Assembly: GCA_027946555.1 (NCBI GenBank)
Contig: JAPEVC010000133.1
Span: forward strand, 1 to 64,000
From: Gnomoniopsis sp. IMI 355080
Lineage: Eukaryota; Ascomycota; Sordariomycetes; Diaporthales; Gnomoniaceae
Length of the DNA stretch: 64,000 nt
Reading direction: 5' to 3'
In this document: one piece after another, positions 24,927 through 36,070 of the stretch
Layout of the letters: each line of letters starts with the position of its first letter
Numbering within the stretch: position 1 is the stretch's first letter
The notes under the pieces: model-generated
The model's database searches: none
Seen by the model: the letters and a program-made list of their open reading frames with translations, nothing else
Told to the model about the DNA's origin: nothing
Program-made: the position numbers and the translations under genes

Positions 24927-25997
24927 GGGCTTTGACAAAGACTCGATGCATAATAGTCAGGAAACGCTTGGTTTCCTGGTGGACACAGGAAGGTTCCTCA
25001 ACAGACAACAGGCGGTAGTGGAATTTTTTGCGATGAGTTTTGCTTCTTGATGGCGAGCATAGCGAGCACGGCGCGCCTGAAATACCTTTCAACAATGGGC
25101 AGGAATCGGAGCATGGACTGGTATTCATGAATTACGACCACCCGAACAACCTTTGATCTCTAGTATGATTGGAAACAGGAATAGAGCTTACGACGGTCAT
25201 GATTATGATGCATGAATAGTGCAAACGATAGAGGACAGAAGTGATGGGAAAATTCGAGTGTTAATTGAAAGTCGTATGAGTATGGGGTCTATCCGGTATG
25301 TGACTACAGATCGGAAGGTAATAGACCACCAGCACTGTATCATTGTCACTGCTGGTGGGCTACTATGACACCCGTACTGCAAACAAGGCTTGCTACTTCG
25401 CCACATCAGTGCATCAGCGTATACCTTGATGGGACCCGGGATTTGACGAACAGGACACGAAGATGTGTGAGGGACGAATTCCACAAGGGGCTTGAACCTA
25501 TTCACTAGGGATATGTGCGTTGCCAGGCGGTTTTGTGGAGTCTCATGCAATTGAATTTAAATACTGCGGCCCAACGCCCAGGACCAAAACGCCAACGTTC
25601 AAAGTAACCAAATTTTCTTGAACGATGCCCAGAGAGCGAATCGCATGAGGCATCCAACAGGTATGGCCATGGACCTAGTGTAGACAGTCAGCTTAGCTTA
25701 GAAACGCTGTAAAGTCGAGAAGGCGCACCAGCATTCTTCTTTGACATGCGCCGACATGTCTTGTCCATACTAAGGCTCTCGAGAGCTGGACCACACGTCG
25801 GCCTCATTCGGGCACACTCGATCCCGTGAGATCGACCGGGATCGGAATACGGTGGGTGGTCGAGGGTGGTCGAGGGTGGAAAGTTGGACCTCGGCCAAAT
25901 CTCAGTTAGGGAGGTAATCTTCAGCCTCTTGTTGTCTGTGATGCCCTCCCTCGCTCCGACAGCGCTCTCAGCAGCAGAGGGTCCTCCGTCCTGCCAC
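24927..25997. other. Convergent gap PhoD-like gene / Y14
   Basis: 1.07 kb between two 3' ends. Short open frames only; none is recognised. Confidence 0.4.
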
Positions 25998-26596
25998 CTA
26001 ATCATCGCGGTCTCGATCTCGCCCACCGGCTGGGCTCCTGCTACGACTACGATTACGCCTCGCACCTCCGCGAATGCGATTGCTGGTACCAAGGCTATTG
26101 CCGTTCTTGCCGGCATTTGGCGGCGGTCGCACAAAGGCAAAGTCGACGTGGATGGTCTGGTCGAGCAGCTTGGTGTCGTTGGCGCCATCGATGGCGGCGC
26201 GAGCTTCTTGAAGGGTCGGGTACTCGATTAGCGCGTAGCCCTGGGGTTGAAGGTTAGCCAAAGCACGTAGTCGCCACTACAGGTGCCTCGCCTTCGCGCG
26301 CGTCGATAGGGAATTGGCGTAGAGGTGTGTATGTATACCTTGACGTAACCACTGCGACGGTCCAGGTTCAGGTGCAAGTTCTTGATCTCGCCATACTCGC
26401 CGAACATGTCTTGGATGGTTTCTTCATCAGCTTCTTCGTGAACATTGGTCACGATGATGATCCAGCCCTCGATGGAGCGAACGGCGGTCGCTTTGAGCAG
26501 CGTTTGCATGTCATCGACCTTTGCAGAGGCGGGGCCGGTGCCAGGAGCGGCGCCCGGAGAGCCAGGTTCGTCAATCTCCATTTCCATGTCGGCCAT
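25998..26596 (-). CDS. Y14: RNA-binding protein 8A / Y14 (exon junction complex)
   Basis: Exon junction complex core protein that pairs with Mago and marks spliced mRNA in the nucleus. Two minus-strand exons, 26596-26339 and 26240-25998, around a 97-nt intron (GTATAC...CCCCAG) that splits the RRM; 166 residues, usual for the family. After an acidic leader come the Y14-specific KATAVRSIEGWIIIVTNVHEE and a single RRM with DMFGEYGEIKNLHLNLDRRSGYVKGYALIEY broken by the intron at GYVK|GYALIEY, LQEARAAIDGAN, and the pairing segment DQTIHVDFAFVRPP. The tail is Arg/Ser/Asp-rich (SRSRSPAGGRDRDRDD). Y14 is lost in many yeasts that have few introns; its presence fits an intron-rich mould. Confidence 0.93.
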
Positions 26597-26973
26597 GGTA
26601 CTGAAGGGCTGTGTGGGTGAGACTGGAGGCCCCCGGCTTGGAGTATGTTGTCGGAGGGCTGCTTTTTGTCTGGTGCAAGGCAGAAGATGGAGATGTCTGC
26701 TCGCGTCGTTGTGATTAATTAAGCGGTCGCAAGGCAGAAAGGCGATGCAAGCGCGGGTACTATGTAGTTAGTACGGCGGTAGTTGGGCTCGAGGCTGAAG
26801 TGGAGCTTGAGCTCTTGAGCTAGAGCATAGTTAGTCTAGTGCGCTGATAATCTGCATTTGATTGATTATGATCATTAATGTTGTTATTCTTATTTTTATT
26901 TATAGGCATATATCATTAATCATTAGCCTTGGATTTTCAATTCTTTGGATTTTAAAACTGTTTCAAAGGAACA

Positions 26974-27010
26974 GAAAAAAAGAAAGAGAGAAAAAAAAAA
27001 AAAAAAAAAA
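26974..27010. repeat. Purine tract ending in ~20 A
   Basis: A purine-only run ends in about 20 consecutive A (26991-27010), then abruptly GGCCCCC. It closes the AT-rich segment and resembles the end of a reverse-transcribed insertion, though no body or flanking duplication can be recognised. Confidence 0.5.
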
Positions 27011-27627
27011 GGCCCCCTGGGACAAAGGAAAGAAGAACAAAAACCCTTAGTAACAAACCATGGGTTGTACTGGTATACCGAAAATCGAAATCTTGACCCG
27101 TCTACGTAGTTAGAAAGCGGAATGCAGGTATTGTACTGCACTAGGCTGGAAGGGTGCGTAGGACCATGCCATAACCCTTGAGCAGCCGACATCGACGTCT
27201 CCAACTCGTGGCGAAACGCGTCACTTGTAAGCTCCTGGCTTTCACACTGCCTTTTAAAGACCAGAGTTCAAGACTGCAATGATCGCACGCAGTGGGAATG
27301 ATCTGCTAATCCCCTGCTCGGCCCCCTCTCTTGTTGTGCTCGCCTGAAGTACAGCTTGATACCCGGATCGAGCGACAAAGCCCAAGACGGATCGGAAAGG
27401 GTTCCGTCAGCCAAAGATATTCCCCCAACGAGGCCCCAGTTGTCAGAATCAACCAACACGGGTGGGTATACAGATCACTCCCCCAGAAACGAAAGCATCT
27501 GCAGGCATTACCTGTTTATTGACCTGGCGACTCGTCAAAAGGTGGCGGTGGCGTATCCACAACGGGGGAGCTGCTCATGGTGATGGACGCTGTATCACAC
27601 CAGTCGAGGCGTGCCTTTAACAAACCT

Positions 27628-27695
27628 CTGCTCCGGCTCCTGCTCCTGCTCCTGCTCCGGCTTCTAGCGCTTTAGCTTCAGCTTCAGCTTCAGCA
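27628..27695. repeat. GCTCCT and AGCTTC hexanucleotide repeats
   Basis: Copies of a CTGCTC/CGGCTC hexamer (27628-27661) and then of TTCAGC (27673-27695) stand in tandem with a short spacer. On the minus strand they would encode Ala-Glu and Gly-Ala repeats. Confidence 0.6.
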
Positions 27696-28819
27696 TTATG
27701 ATCCAGGCGCTGGTACTGGACCGGCCTCTTCTTGCTGCCGCCTTTTCGATTATGATCAGGCTGCATGTGACTATGTGGCTTGGAGCACCCGAGAGACTCG
27801 AAAACGTCGCCCTGACCATTCAGAGGCGCAACAAGTACGGCTGTGCTTGGTATTTTTTTTTTAGCTGGCCCGGGGTAATGCTCTTCCCCGGCAGACTGAC
27901 CAGATAGCAGTCTGTCGTGGAAAAAGGAGCGTGTACTGAGCAAAAACGCGGGCTTGGCTGGACAGACATGTTTTGCAAAAGGTCTCCAGGCTCAAATGGC
28001 GACTGATGGCGCTGATGATCACTATGCTGGCCCATGACTTTCATCCTCAAGATACGGACACGCAGCGGATGGCAGCGTCCCAGCAGTTGGAAAGCCAACC
28101 TTCTAGATGACATGTCTAAGCCGGAGCCACCGTCTCTCCTCGGACCTGCAATCCCCATGAATCCCATGCGATACACTACAACGCGGGCCCCGGCAAGGAG
28201 ACATTTCGCCTCGATTGCATCCGCGCACTGTGTACTACCCACAGCATATGTTTGGCTCAATGGAAGCTATGAAGTGGAGTTTTGTTGGTGCAAGTATTCC
28301 CTTTTGGGGTTTTCCGTGGTGGGCACTGGGCGGCAGCTTGACTCTTCACGCCCCGAGCAGATTGCGGTCGTGCCTAGTCCACAAAGGCTAGGCCAGTGTC
28401 CCAGTTCCAAAAGCTGGCTGGATCCGTGGCGGGTATTCAGCTAAAAGGAGGGAGCCGCATAGTCGGTAGCAGAGCAGTCAGTATTCTGGCATCGTCAAGG
28501 CAGGCAGAACGACGCATCGTGTACCTTTATCCCACCCAGCGTCGCAGCGGTATGCGTGGGTACTTCTACCCGCATCCTGCGTGCCCAGTTACCTGGCACA
28601 GAGTTTCAGCAAGGCTCGTGTTCCGCATCCTCTGCAGTGAAAGAGAAATGACTGGGTGCATCTGAGTGCCCTTGGATGTTCTCTCTGCCCACACCTCATG
28701 ACGCTACCATGACTCCGGCTTTCTGACCCCTTCGCAACCCGTTACTGCATAATCAAGTTTATTCCTCGAGCCACGCAGACCTGACTTGTACTTTTACCCC
28801 TCTACGCCAATTTCACAGC

Positions 28820-30359
28820 ATGAGGACCGAAGACGCGTCAGAACGACTGCACCTGAGCCTCAGCGACGAAGCTAGGAACTACGACAACCCCAATTCCGGG
28901 CAATACACGTTCGACGAGAGAGCCTTGGGCAAAGGCACATGGATCGTCATCATCAACACTGGCTTTAATTGGGAACAGTTCCCTGATGTGGGTCCATACT
29001 CCGCCTTGAACTGAGGAATCGCATTGCCCTCCGCCCCCAGCATCTCGTTCAGGTAGAACCCTGCATGCTCGCTGTCCTGCTGATAACTGCTATTCTTTAT
29101 GCTAGGAATTCGGCCGCCCGGACGATCCACGACCTCTACGAGTCTGGCGAGTCCCCTCCCACGTACGAAATCCAGTGCTGGACGAGCAAGATGCCAAAGC
29201 TGGCTGGTATCTGCCAGAGGATGATCTTGACTACGGTTTGCCCTTCGAAGGTGCCCCAGAGGGTCATGGGACGCAGACGGCTATGCTTGCTGCAGGTATA
29301 CAAAAGGGAGTGGCGCGAGAGGCTGGCCTCTACATGATCAAGGCTGGATGGGCAATTCTGGATCAAGAGGGAGATGTTATAGAGGAGGATATATGTGCAG
29401 ACGCGTTGCTTGTAGCACTCCGTCACGTCATCGAAAAACTACAGGACGACACGTTGACCAAAGGGAAGACCGTACTGGTCATCGATACCCGTAAGTGGCC
29501 TTCCACCATAGCACGCATCTCAACCACTTCCAAGGACACTTCTTCAGTCATCGCAAATGCCCGTTTATCCGCGCTGACTGACAGCCATGTACATACAGTC
29601 TTCACCGCCAGAGGCATGGAGAATTGGACAGACCAGGTTCAGCAGCTTCTCTCCACGTTGGACAGCCTGGGAGTTGTCGTAGCGACCTCAGCAGGGAACG
29701 GCGGCAAAGAGGAGCCTTCTGTGTTGACAGACTCCTACACTCCCAACATCCTCGCCGCGCAAGAAGATTCACCCATTATAATTGTCGGTGCGGTGAATGA
29801 TAAGGGTCAGTTGGCGAAACTCACATCTGCTGGATCAGCAGCAGTCCCGATCACATGCTATGCCATGGGCAAGGGGATCAAAGTTATTGATTTGTCTGTG
29901 CAAACGGACACCAAGCAGGATGGAACAACATACTCGGTGGCTATCGTGGTCAGTACAGTACATCCTGCATCTCAACACCCATCGAATATACCAGCAGCGA
30001 CGTCTTGTGGGCACTAACATGGTATACTAGGGAGGACTGCTGGCCTGTTACCTTTCTCACCCCGGCTTCCCGGAGCGCTTCAAGTGGACTGCAGATGATC
30101 CGAAGGGACAGACTGTAGGGAACCGCCTGAAGCAGTGGTTTTTTACCGAGGGGGAGGGTTCCTATCAGCGCGTACGACCTGGTGAGATATTGGACGAGCC
30201 TAGGAGCGACTGGAGGTGCGTCCGGCATACGCCACGAAACTCTGGCTGAAGAAAGATACTGACTGCCACAGTAAATATTCTATCCCGGCTCGAGTCAACA
30301 CTGCATACAACTTCGCGCACGGAGACCAAGGCAGGCAGATCACGAAAAAGTCGCAATAA
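28820..30359 (+). CDS. Subtilisin-like (peptidase S8) protein with degenerate catalytic site
   Basis: Four exons, 28820-28987, 29106-29948, 30031-30215 and 30272-30359, all with GT-AG borders and matching phase; 427 residues, no signal peptide or propeptide. The fold signature of a subtilase is clear, but the triad is not intact. The Asp block reads IVIINTGFNW, with Asn where VIDTG-type proteases have Asp. The His block is normal (EGHGTQTAMLAAG), as is the oxyanion Asn (VVVATSAGNGG). The Ser block reads DGTTYSVAIVGGLLA where GTSxAxPxVAG is usual, so Ser is Thr and Pro is Ala. It should therefore be inactive as a classical serine protease, yet four introns and long open exons argue that the reading frame is maintained. 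Intracellular subtilase-like domains occur in large fungal repertoires; the role here is unknown. Confidence 0.75.
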
Positions 30360-32630
30360 CACTGGCTTCACTCTGGCCTCACTCGCTAGTTCAGAGATGG
30401 GTTGTAAATCGAGAATGATGCGCGACATGTCATTCTTTTAGTATCCTTTTCTAAAGAGTTCCCTGTCAGCCTTTGATGATCTATGTATACAAGACTCTGT
30501 GTTCTACCTTGAGCTATGCAGTGCATGGGTTCATTCGGACGAAGTTGTACCAGTGCAGGGCTTTTGGTCTTGTATATGTCAAGAGGGGACTGACCTCTGA
30601 AAAGTTTTGATATCTGGATCGAAGTGTACCTCGTTGTCTCATTTGGCAATTTTGGAAGTCGGTTTCTCACATGACACGCTCAGTGTTGAGATAATTACTT
30701 ACCATCACATAAACCAAATCTTCGAGTACCATTGTGTGAAGTTTTGAGCCAACGTCTTCATCTAGGGGCAACGAATGCACGTGCGGTCATTGGCATCGAT
30801 CACATATGTAATATTTTACCTTGGTTCCTGAAGTCTTGCAGCAGTTGGCGGAGGTGGTTAACACTGCAGTTGCAGGAAGAGGCGGGGGGCTTTGATTACC
30901 TTGCCTGCTTGTGACGAATTAAACCACGGTCTCCATTTACTGGAACTACCTTGTATATCTGTCAGTATTCCGAGGCCCGGGCTCACTCATTACGTGACAC
31001 TGACGCACTACAAGCATTAACTCGATCGAGAAGAAGTACCCGTGAAGTGGTTCGACCTTTTCTTCTGTCCGCTTCTCTAATTAAAGTGAGGCTTCTGGGA
31101 ATCAAGACTATTGTCTGACTTGGTAGGTGTGCCCTGGCTCTGGTGATCCTGATGCACACCGTCCAACAGCGGATGTAAGAATACTGTCCCAGGGCTTTCA
31201 TAGTGGAGGTAGCATCGAGATCACCACCTCGTGCAAAGGTGACAAGAGGAGACAAAAGTCAAAGAGCCTCTTCGGGCAGCTCACGAGCCGATACAACATG
31301 ATCTGGATGCCTGGATATACTGTGAATGACACTGGCACCAGCACTGCAGAAAATTCCCAGACAGTGGACACAGAAATTTACAAAGATACTTCATGTTTCT
31401 TGTTGACTCCGGCTATACTTCAAAAGGTGATCCGCCAGCATATCCAGCGAAGAGACCCCTCCCCGGGGGGAGAGGAACAAAAAAAAAGAGAGAAAATCAC
31501 AACGAAGGCGAGAATGACTCTGTGGTTTGGCGCTTGTCCCAGTGTGTTTCCCCCGTACAGTGTCACTTTCTTCCAAGTCCTGTTACCGCAGCACCCACAT
31601 TGCGTCTTCGCAACACTGTGCTACCAATCTCCGGCATCTTTTTCGCATCTGCTAACGCCCTCGACCTGGGGACGTGGTTATTCTACCGTGGTCACTCGTG
31701 CTCCGGCGGCAGCCTCCTCGCCAGCGGCGACTATACATATGCGCAGTTCACTGACTGCAATACATTGCACCAAGCTTATGCCTACTGCTACCTAGAACGC
31801 GGACGTTGCAAGGACAACGTCGATTTGTGGTACGAGATTGTCACGTATAAATCTGTCACCTGCTTCTCCATCGTGAAATTTCTAGAGCATAAGATCATTA
31901 GCGCACGCAGGGCAGGTCGGTGGTGAGTTGATGGAGGCATTTGTAGCATGAGTATTTAGGTCTCGAGAAACAAAAATTGAAGGTCTTTACAGCGGAATGC
32001 CACCACGTTCACCAAGTATACATTCGTCGTACGTGCAGGATGAAGTTTGGTCCTTTCTCTCTGACGTCCATATTGTGAATGGTTGGTAACTCTGGTTCAC
32101 ATCAGCTTCCGAGCGACTCGGGCGGGTTGTTTCAGACGAATGTGTATGAGCGACCCCCGAAAGGTCAAGTTGCCATACCGAGACGGCTTACAAACAGCAA
32201 GTACGTTGAAGCATTGCCAGATGACCAATGGCAATCCCATTGGCCTAGTAGATGAAGCTCTCATGACTGATAACAATAAGAAGGCATGTCAGCACAATAC
32301 AGTTCGTATCATATCTTTAGCTAAGCCGGGTCAGCTCACCCAAGGAACATGCATGAGGCTCCAGACGACCTTCAATGTGGTCCCCGTGCCTTGTCACCCG
32401 ACTACAAGCCTCTATTGAAATCCGTCAAGACCCACGCCCCCCCTCCCTTTGTTTTTTGGTGGTTGAATTCGCGAAACAGCGTGAGCCCCAAAATCAGAAA
32501 TGGTATTCATGACACTATCCATGACGCCTCGCTACGACGGTATCACAAATTCAGTTCCTTTGCTCCAAATTCAATGCCTAGAGAGCGACTACCCTCCAAG
32601 AGGGGAAAATGAAGAGGTGTCCACAGGTGA
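30360..32630. other. Gap between subtilase-like gene and GCN5
   Basis: 2.3 kb, apart from the doubtful ORF at 31393-31926, without coding signal that can be recognised. It is poorer in GC than the flanking genes. Confidence 0.4.
31393..31926 (+). CDS. Doubtful small cysteine-bearing ORF, possible secreted protein
   Basis: An ORF of 177 residues whose C-terminal half looks protein-like. A hydrophobic stretch (NTVLPISGIFFASANA) is followed by LDLGTWLFYRGHSCSGGSLL and spaced Cys residues (FTDCNTLHQAYAYCYLERGRC). This would suit a small secreted cysteine-containing protein whose signal peptide begins in an unrecognised upstream exon; an acceptor-like CCCCGTACAG at 31550-31559 would allow that. 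The first ~55 residues are Lys/Gly/Pro-rich and do not look native. No homologue is recognised and the whole could be chance. Confidence 0.25.
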   Translation: MFLVDSGYTSKGDPPAYPAKRPLPGGRGTKKKRENHNEGENDSVVWRLSQCVSPVQCHFLPSPVTAAPTLRLRNTVLPISGIFFASANALDLGTWLFYRGHSCSGGSLLASGDYTYAQFTDCNTLHQAYAYCYLERGRCKDNVDLWYEIVTYKSVTCFSIVKFLEHKIISARRAGRW

Positions 32631-33959
32631 CTACTTCTTCGAAGCGTACTCCTCTTCATAGTGGCTCCACTCTGGAATCTCGCGAATCTTAGTCCACATG
32701 AACTTTTCCAGCTTGTTAGCCATTTTCGTATACGGAGTTCCTTCACTATTGTACTGCCGACAGTTCTTGTAGATGAGCATTGCGTCTTTAATGAAGTCCT
32801 CGGGGTTGGGATACTGGTCCATATCCAGTTTGGTTTCCATCGTGGCGAGGTCCATCGGTTCCTTGATGACATCGTAGTAGTCCTGTACTTCGTCCTTATT
32901 GACGGGAGCCAAGAAGGGCCACGCGCTCTGATGATTCTGCATCGCGTTGAGAAGATGCAAGAGCTGATTGTAGTTTGCACCACGACGAGGCTGGCGTGCC
33001 AGCTCGTCCATCTCAGGGGACCAGCCCGAATTCTTGATGGCTTCGATCTTCATGGGGTCGATAGGCGTGACGCCATTCTTCCACTGCTTAGGTGGCTGAT
33101 GGACGACATGAGACTTTGAGATGGCACGTATCTTAGCTTGAACACACTCCTTCTGCTTAAGAAGCATCCGGCCGCTTTCAAGATAACGGAGACGGGGCAG
33201 CATGGAGCATTGCATGATAGTGCCGCCCTCGTAGTCTTTGATGTAGCCCATCCATACGGACTTTTCGAGTGTGATTTCCTTTGTGAAACCTTGCTTTTTG
33301 AAGTAGCCAATAGCGTAATTGTCGGCATAGGTTAAAAAGTGCATCACAGGACTCGTAGATTTGACGTAGTCTTTGAGATGGGCCATGAGGTGGGCGCCGT
33401 AGCCCTTCACTTGCTGGTCGGAAGAGATGGCGCAAAAGACAATTTCGGCGAATTTGCGGTCCTTGAAAGGCCGAAAGGTGATACCGCCCACAACCTCCAA
33501 GGGGTGCTTGACGATCGCTATCGACAAGTGAGTTCTGTCATAGACAAGACGAGCAATGTAGTCCTTGGGCATCTTGGGTAGTTGCTTCTGGAAAATGCAC
33601 TTGAGGTGGGTCAGGATGATGAGACTCTCGCGTTCGTTGTCGTTGTTGACAACACGAAACTGGATTTCGCCGTTGCGTTCCTCAATCACGGCGGGCTGCA
33701 GGTCACACATTAGTGCTATGCCGTTGAAATAGATAGGGAACAAGGTATGAAACAAGATGCTGGTTTACCTTTTCAGGAAATGGAATCGCAGGCACTTTGG
33801 GTTTGGGCTCAGGCTCGGGCTCGGCGGAGTAGTTGTGCTTGATGCGCTTCGCGGCGGCAGGTGACTCAGGGTCCTCACTCGCCTTTCGTTTGCCCTCTGT
33901 TCCCTGGTCAGCTTGTTCTCTTGTACAGGCTCCATCAGCGACTTACTGTCTTGGTCCAT
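32631..33959 (-). CDS. GCN5: Histone acetyltransferase Gcn5 (SAGA/ADA)
   Basis: Catalytic subunit of SAGA and ADA, acetylating histone H3 lysines. Three minus-strand exons: 33959-33947 (13 nt, MDQD), 33896-33769 and 33695-32631; 401 residues. Introns are 50 nt (GTAAGT, CTGAC branch) and 73 nt. The tiny first exon is supported because the splice gives MDQDKGKRKASEDPESPAAA, the expected basic N-terminus, and then FPEKPAVIEERNGEIQFRVV. The GNAT domain has the catalytic Glu block FAEIVFCAISSDQQVKGYGAHLM with the acetyl-CoA loop QVKGYG, then MHFLTYADNYAIGYFKKQGF. The C-terminal bromodomain contains WPFLAPVNKDEVQDYYDVI and YNSEGTPYTKMANKLEKF. The same frame is open for a further 1.1 kb upstream of MDQD. 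Confidence 0.93.
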
Positions 33960-35060
33960 CTTGTGCGAATTGACGTCGCGGATGAGACAACCCAAAGGTA
34001 GCTTTGGATCGACCAAGGGCTTGGATGCAGCAATCGCGCCCCCTTGGGAATTTTCTGAAGAGTCACCTGCAGAAATGGCGCCTCGGACAGAGGCACGTGC
34101 AAGATCCAGCTTTATATGTGCTCGTTCCCTGGGGTCCGCTACAGACTCGTCCGCCACTTCAACAGCAGGCAGCGCCCTCCGACCGACGACAGGAGGCTCG
34201 TATGCCGAACCTTGCTCTACCAGCTCACTCGCTTCGTTGCCGTGCGCCGAAACCGCTGAAACCGCGTTCGAAGATGCTTCGACAGCAAGAGGCCCAGGGC
34301 TGTTGAAGTTGTGACGAGGGCGGCTGAAAGCACGACTTGGGGTTGCGCTATGAGCAAAGCCTCGACCTCGACGTCGACCTTGACCTCGAGCTCGACTTCG
34401 ACGTCGGGGCTTGCTATGCTGCTCGTGGAAGAAAGGCGGGCCTGGTTGACCAGAAGGCGAAGCCGCTTGATGACAATAAGGATTTGGGCAGGAAGGACTC
34501 GGGGTGACTGTGGGCAGTGGGTAGGGGTGTAGGTTTCCGATGGATGGCTGAGGCACGCCAAAAATGGGTTGAAAGTGTGTATTGTATAAGTTATAGGGAG
34601 GGTTTCCGTAGGAGAGACGAGGAGGAGGAGGTGGAGGAGCAGGGGAGAAAGATGGGTAGTGGGAATGACAGTGGACACCCGGGTATGGGGCGGGGAATGG
34701 AGCAGACGATGGATAGTGGTGATGTTGAGGGACGTTGTACGCGACGCTACGTTGGGACGCGTATGGCGGCTGGAGCTGGTCAGGGTGAGGGTGAGAGCGA
34801 GTTGAGGATGGCTGCTGGCGTGAGTGCGGAAGCTGAGGCTGCTGGTGAGGCTGGTGCTGTAGCGCTGGCCGTGGTTGTGATTGTGGCTGAAGCTGAGATT
34901 GGAGTTGCAACTGCTCCTGCTTCCACTTCTTTGCCTGTTGAATTCTGTCGTCGAGGGTACCGACAAAGCTACTGAGAGGAGGAAGCAGACCAGGGCCACG
35001 ATCGATTGAGGCGGTTGAGGGGCCAGCCGAGTCGGGGAAGCGGGTAAGGTGGGCCGCCAT
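33960..35060 (-). CDS. Long Q/P/H-rich open frame in phase with GCN5 (extension or separate gene)
   Basis: From an ATG at 35060 the minus strand is open, without stop, for 367 codons straight into the GCN5 start codon and in the same frame. The protein starts MAAHLTRFPDSAG, has a helix-like LDDRIQQAKKWKQEQLQ, then Gln/Pro/His-rich low complexity (HQPHQQPQLPHS, PAPPPPPPRLSYG), an Arg-rich block (SKPRRRSRARGQGRRRGRGF) and an Ala/Ser/Glu-rich end. It could be an N-terminal extension of a long Gcn5 isoform (~768 residues), or an exon of an upstream gene whose 3' splice is not seen. Plant and animal Gcn5 have N-terminal extensions but most fungal ones start near MDQD, so the short form is kept as the main call. 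Confidence 0.4.
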
Positions 35061-35505
35061 TGTTTGCAGTCGGCCAGTCTCAGCTGACAGCCAGTCAAGT
35101 CCGTATCTCAGTCCAGAGGTGTCTGTCTTAGCGTGAACCAGGATGACGGGACCAGGTGGGGGCCGCGTAAGTTGACACCTTTGCGTTCGAGCTTGCTTGC
35201 TTGCGTGCGTGCTTGCTTGTTAGCTTGCTTGCGTCGGAGCAGCAGTGACCTGGAGAAGACATCAACCAAGCAAGCCAACCCAAACCAACACGGACTTTCT
35301 TGTTGTTGACCTTTGGTACGCCAAAGGGTAGTTTGCAAATACCTGAAGAAGCAATTGTTGGCATTTGCCCATCATCAGAAATTGAGCGGCAGTTAAAACA
35401 CATACCACATACAACAACCCAAAACCGATACCCTTCGTCCTTCCTTCCTTCCTGCCTTCGTTCACGCCTTACACCTCACACCTAAAAAAACAAACCCTCC
35501 AGCCA
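35061..35505. other. GCN5-side / OST5 intergenic region with GCTT repeats
   Basis: 445 bases between divergent starts. At 35191-35233 there is a run of GCTTGCTTGCGTGCGT tetranucleotide repeats and at 35435-35460 CCTTCCTTCC repeats just before the OST5 start; no gene is seen. Confidence 0.5.
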
Positions 35506-35865
35506 ATGGATTCAAAGCTTGTCGAGGTCTGGCAGACAGCTGCTGGATCCCCCTTCCTGCCGACCGTCGGCAAGAATTCCCAATTGCTTTTCGCCTTGAT
35601 CCTCCTCTTCATCGGTCTCGCCTCCTTCGGCATCTTCGCCCTGAGTAAGTCAATCAATTGACTGTCTTCTACTCGTCCGACTCCCAACGCTGACCACGAT
35701 CCCTCCAGACCGTTCCCTCGCCAGCGTGCCACTCATCGGTATCCCCGCCTCTTTGGCTCTGGCGTACGTCTGTCCGCATCCCCTGCCCGTGCTCGCCTGT
35801 CTGACCTGATCTCCCACAGCTACGGCACCGTTTACATGTTCTGCGCCGTCGGCGTCTACGTCTAG
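35506..35865 (+). CDS. OST5: Oligosaccharyltransferase subunit Ost5 (TMEM258 family)
   Basis: Small ER membrane subunit of the oligosaccharyltransferase, which moves the core glycan from dolichol to Asn of nascent proteins. Three exons, 35506-35644, 35709-35763 and 35820-35865, with 64-nt and 56-nt introns; 79 residues, too short and split to show as one long frame. It begins MDSKLVEVWQTAAGSPFLPT, has two membrane segments (SQLLFALILLFIGLASFGIFAL and VPLIGIPASLALAYGTVYMF) and ends in the family-typical VGVYV. The RAD1 start lies only 205 bases beyond its stop, on the same strand. Confidence 0.88.
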
Positions 35866-36070
35866 ATACCCTGCCACATATCAAGGCACCGCGCGGTCGT
35901 TGCAAGAGGGACGAAGAACTTCAGGGAAGGGTCTGTACGATAGCAACACACACGCGCGCACACACACATGCACCAACATATATCAAACCTTCTTCCAAGA
36001 CCCGTTCCTTGATAACCGTGTATGACCGCCATCCTTTTCCTTTTCCCCGACTGAACCTCCGCTCTTGATC

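Larger units (their letters stand above)
26597..28819. other. Gene-poor divergent gap with AT-rich and repeat tracts
   Basis: 2.2 kb without a convincing gene. 26840-27010 is AT-rich (words such as TTATTTTTATTTATAGG) and ends in a poly-A tract; 27628-27695 carries hexanucleotide repeats. An ORF on the minus strand (27943-27617) ends in a Glu-Ala/Gly-Ala repeat encoded by that tract; without homology or introns it is not called as a gene. Confidence 0.4.

Noticed and set aside
27617..27943. Minus-strand ORF ending in Glu-Ala and Gly-Ala repeats
   Set aside because: The repeat part follows from the hexanucleotide microsatellite and the rest is not recognised; no splice or signal supports a gene.
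34217..35098. 293-codon minus-strand ORF in another frame over the GCN5 upstream frame
   Set aside because: It is a shadow of the Q/P/H-rich frame; its Leu/Ser/Thr-rich translation has no ordered part.
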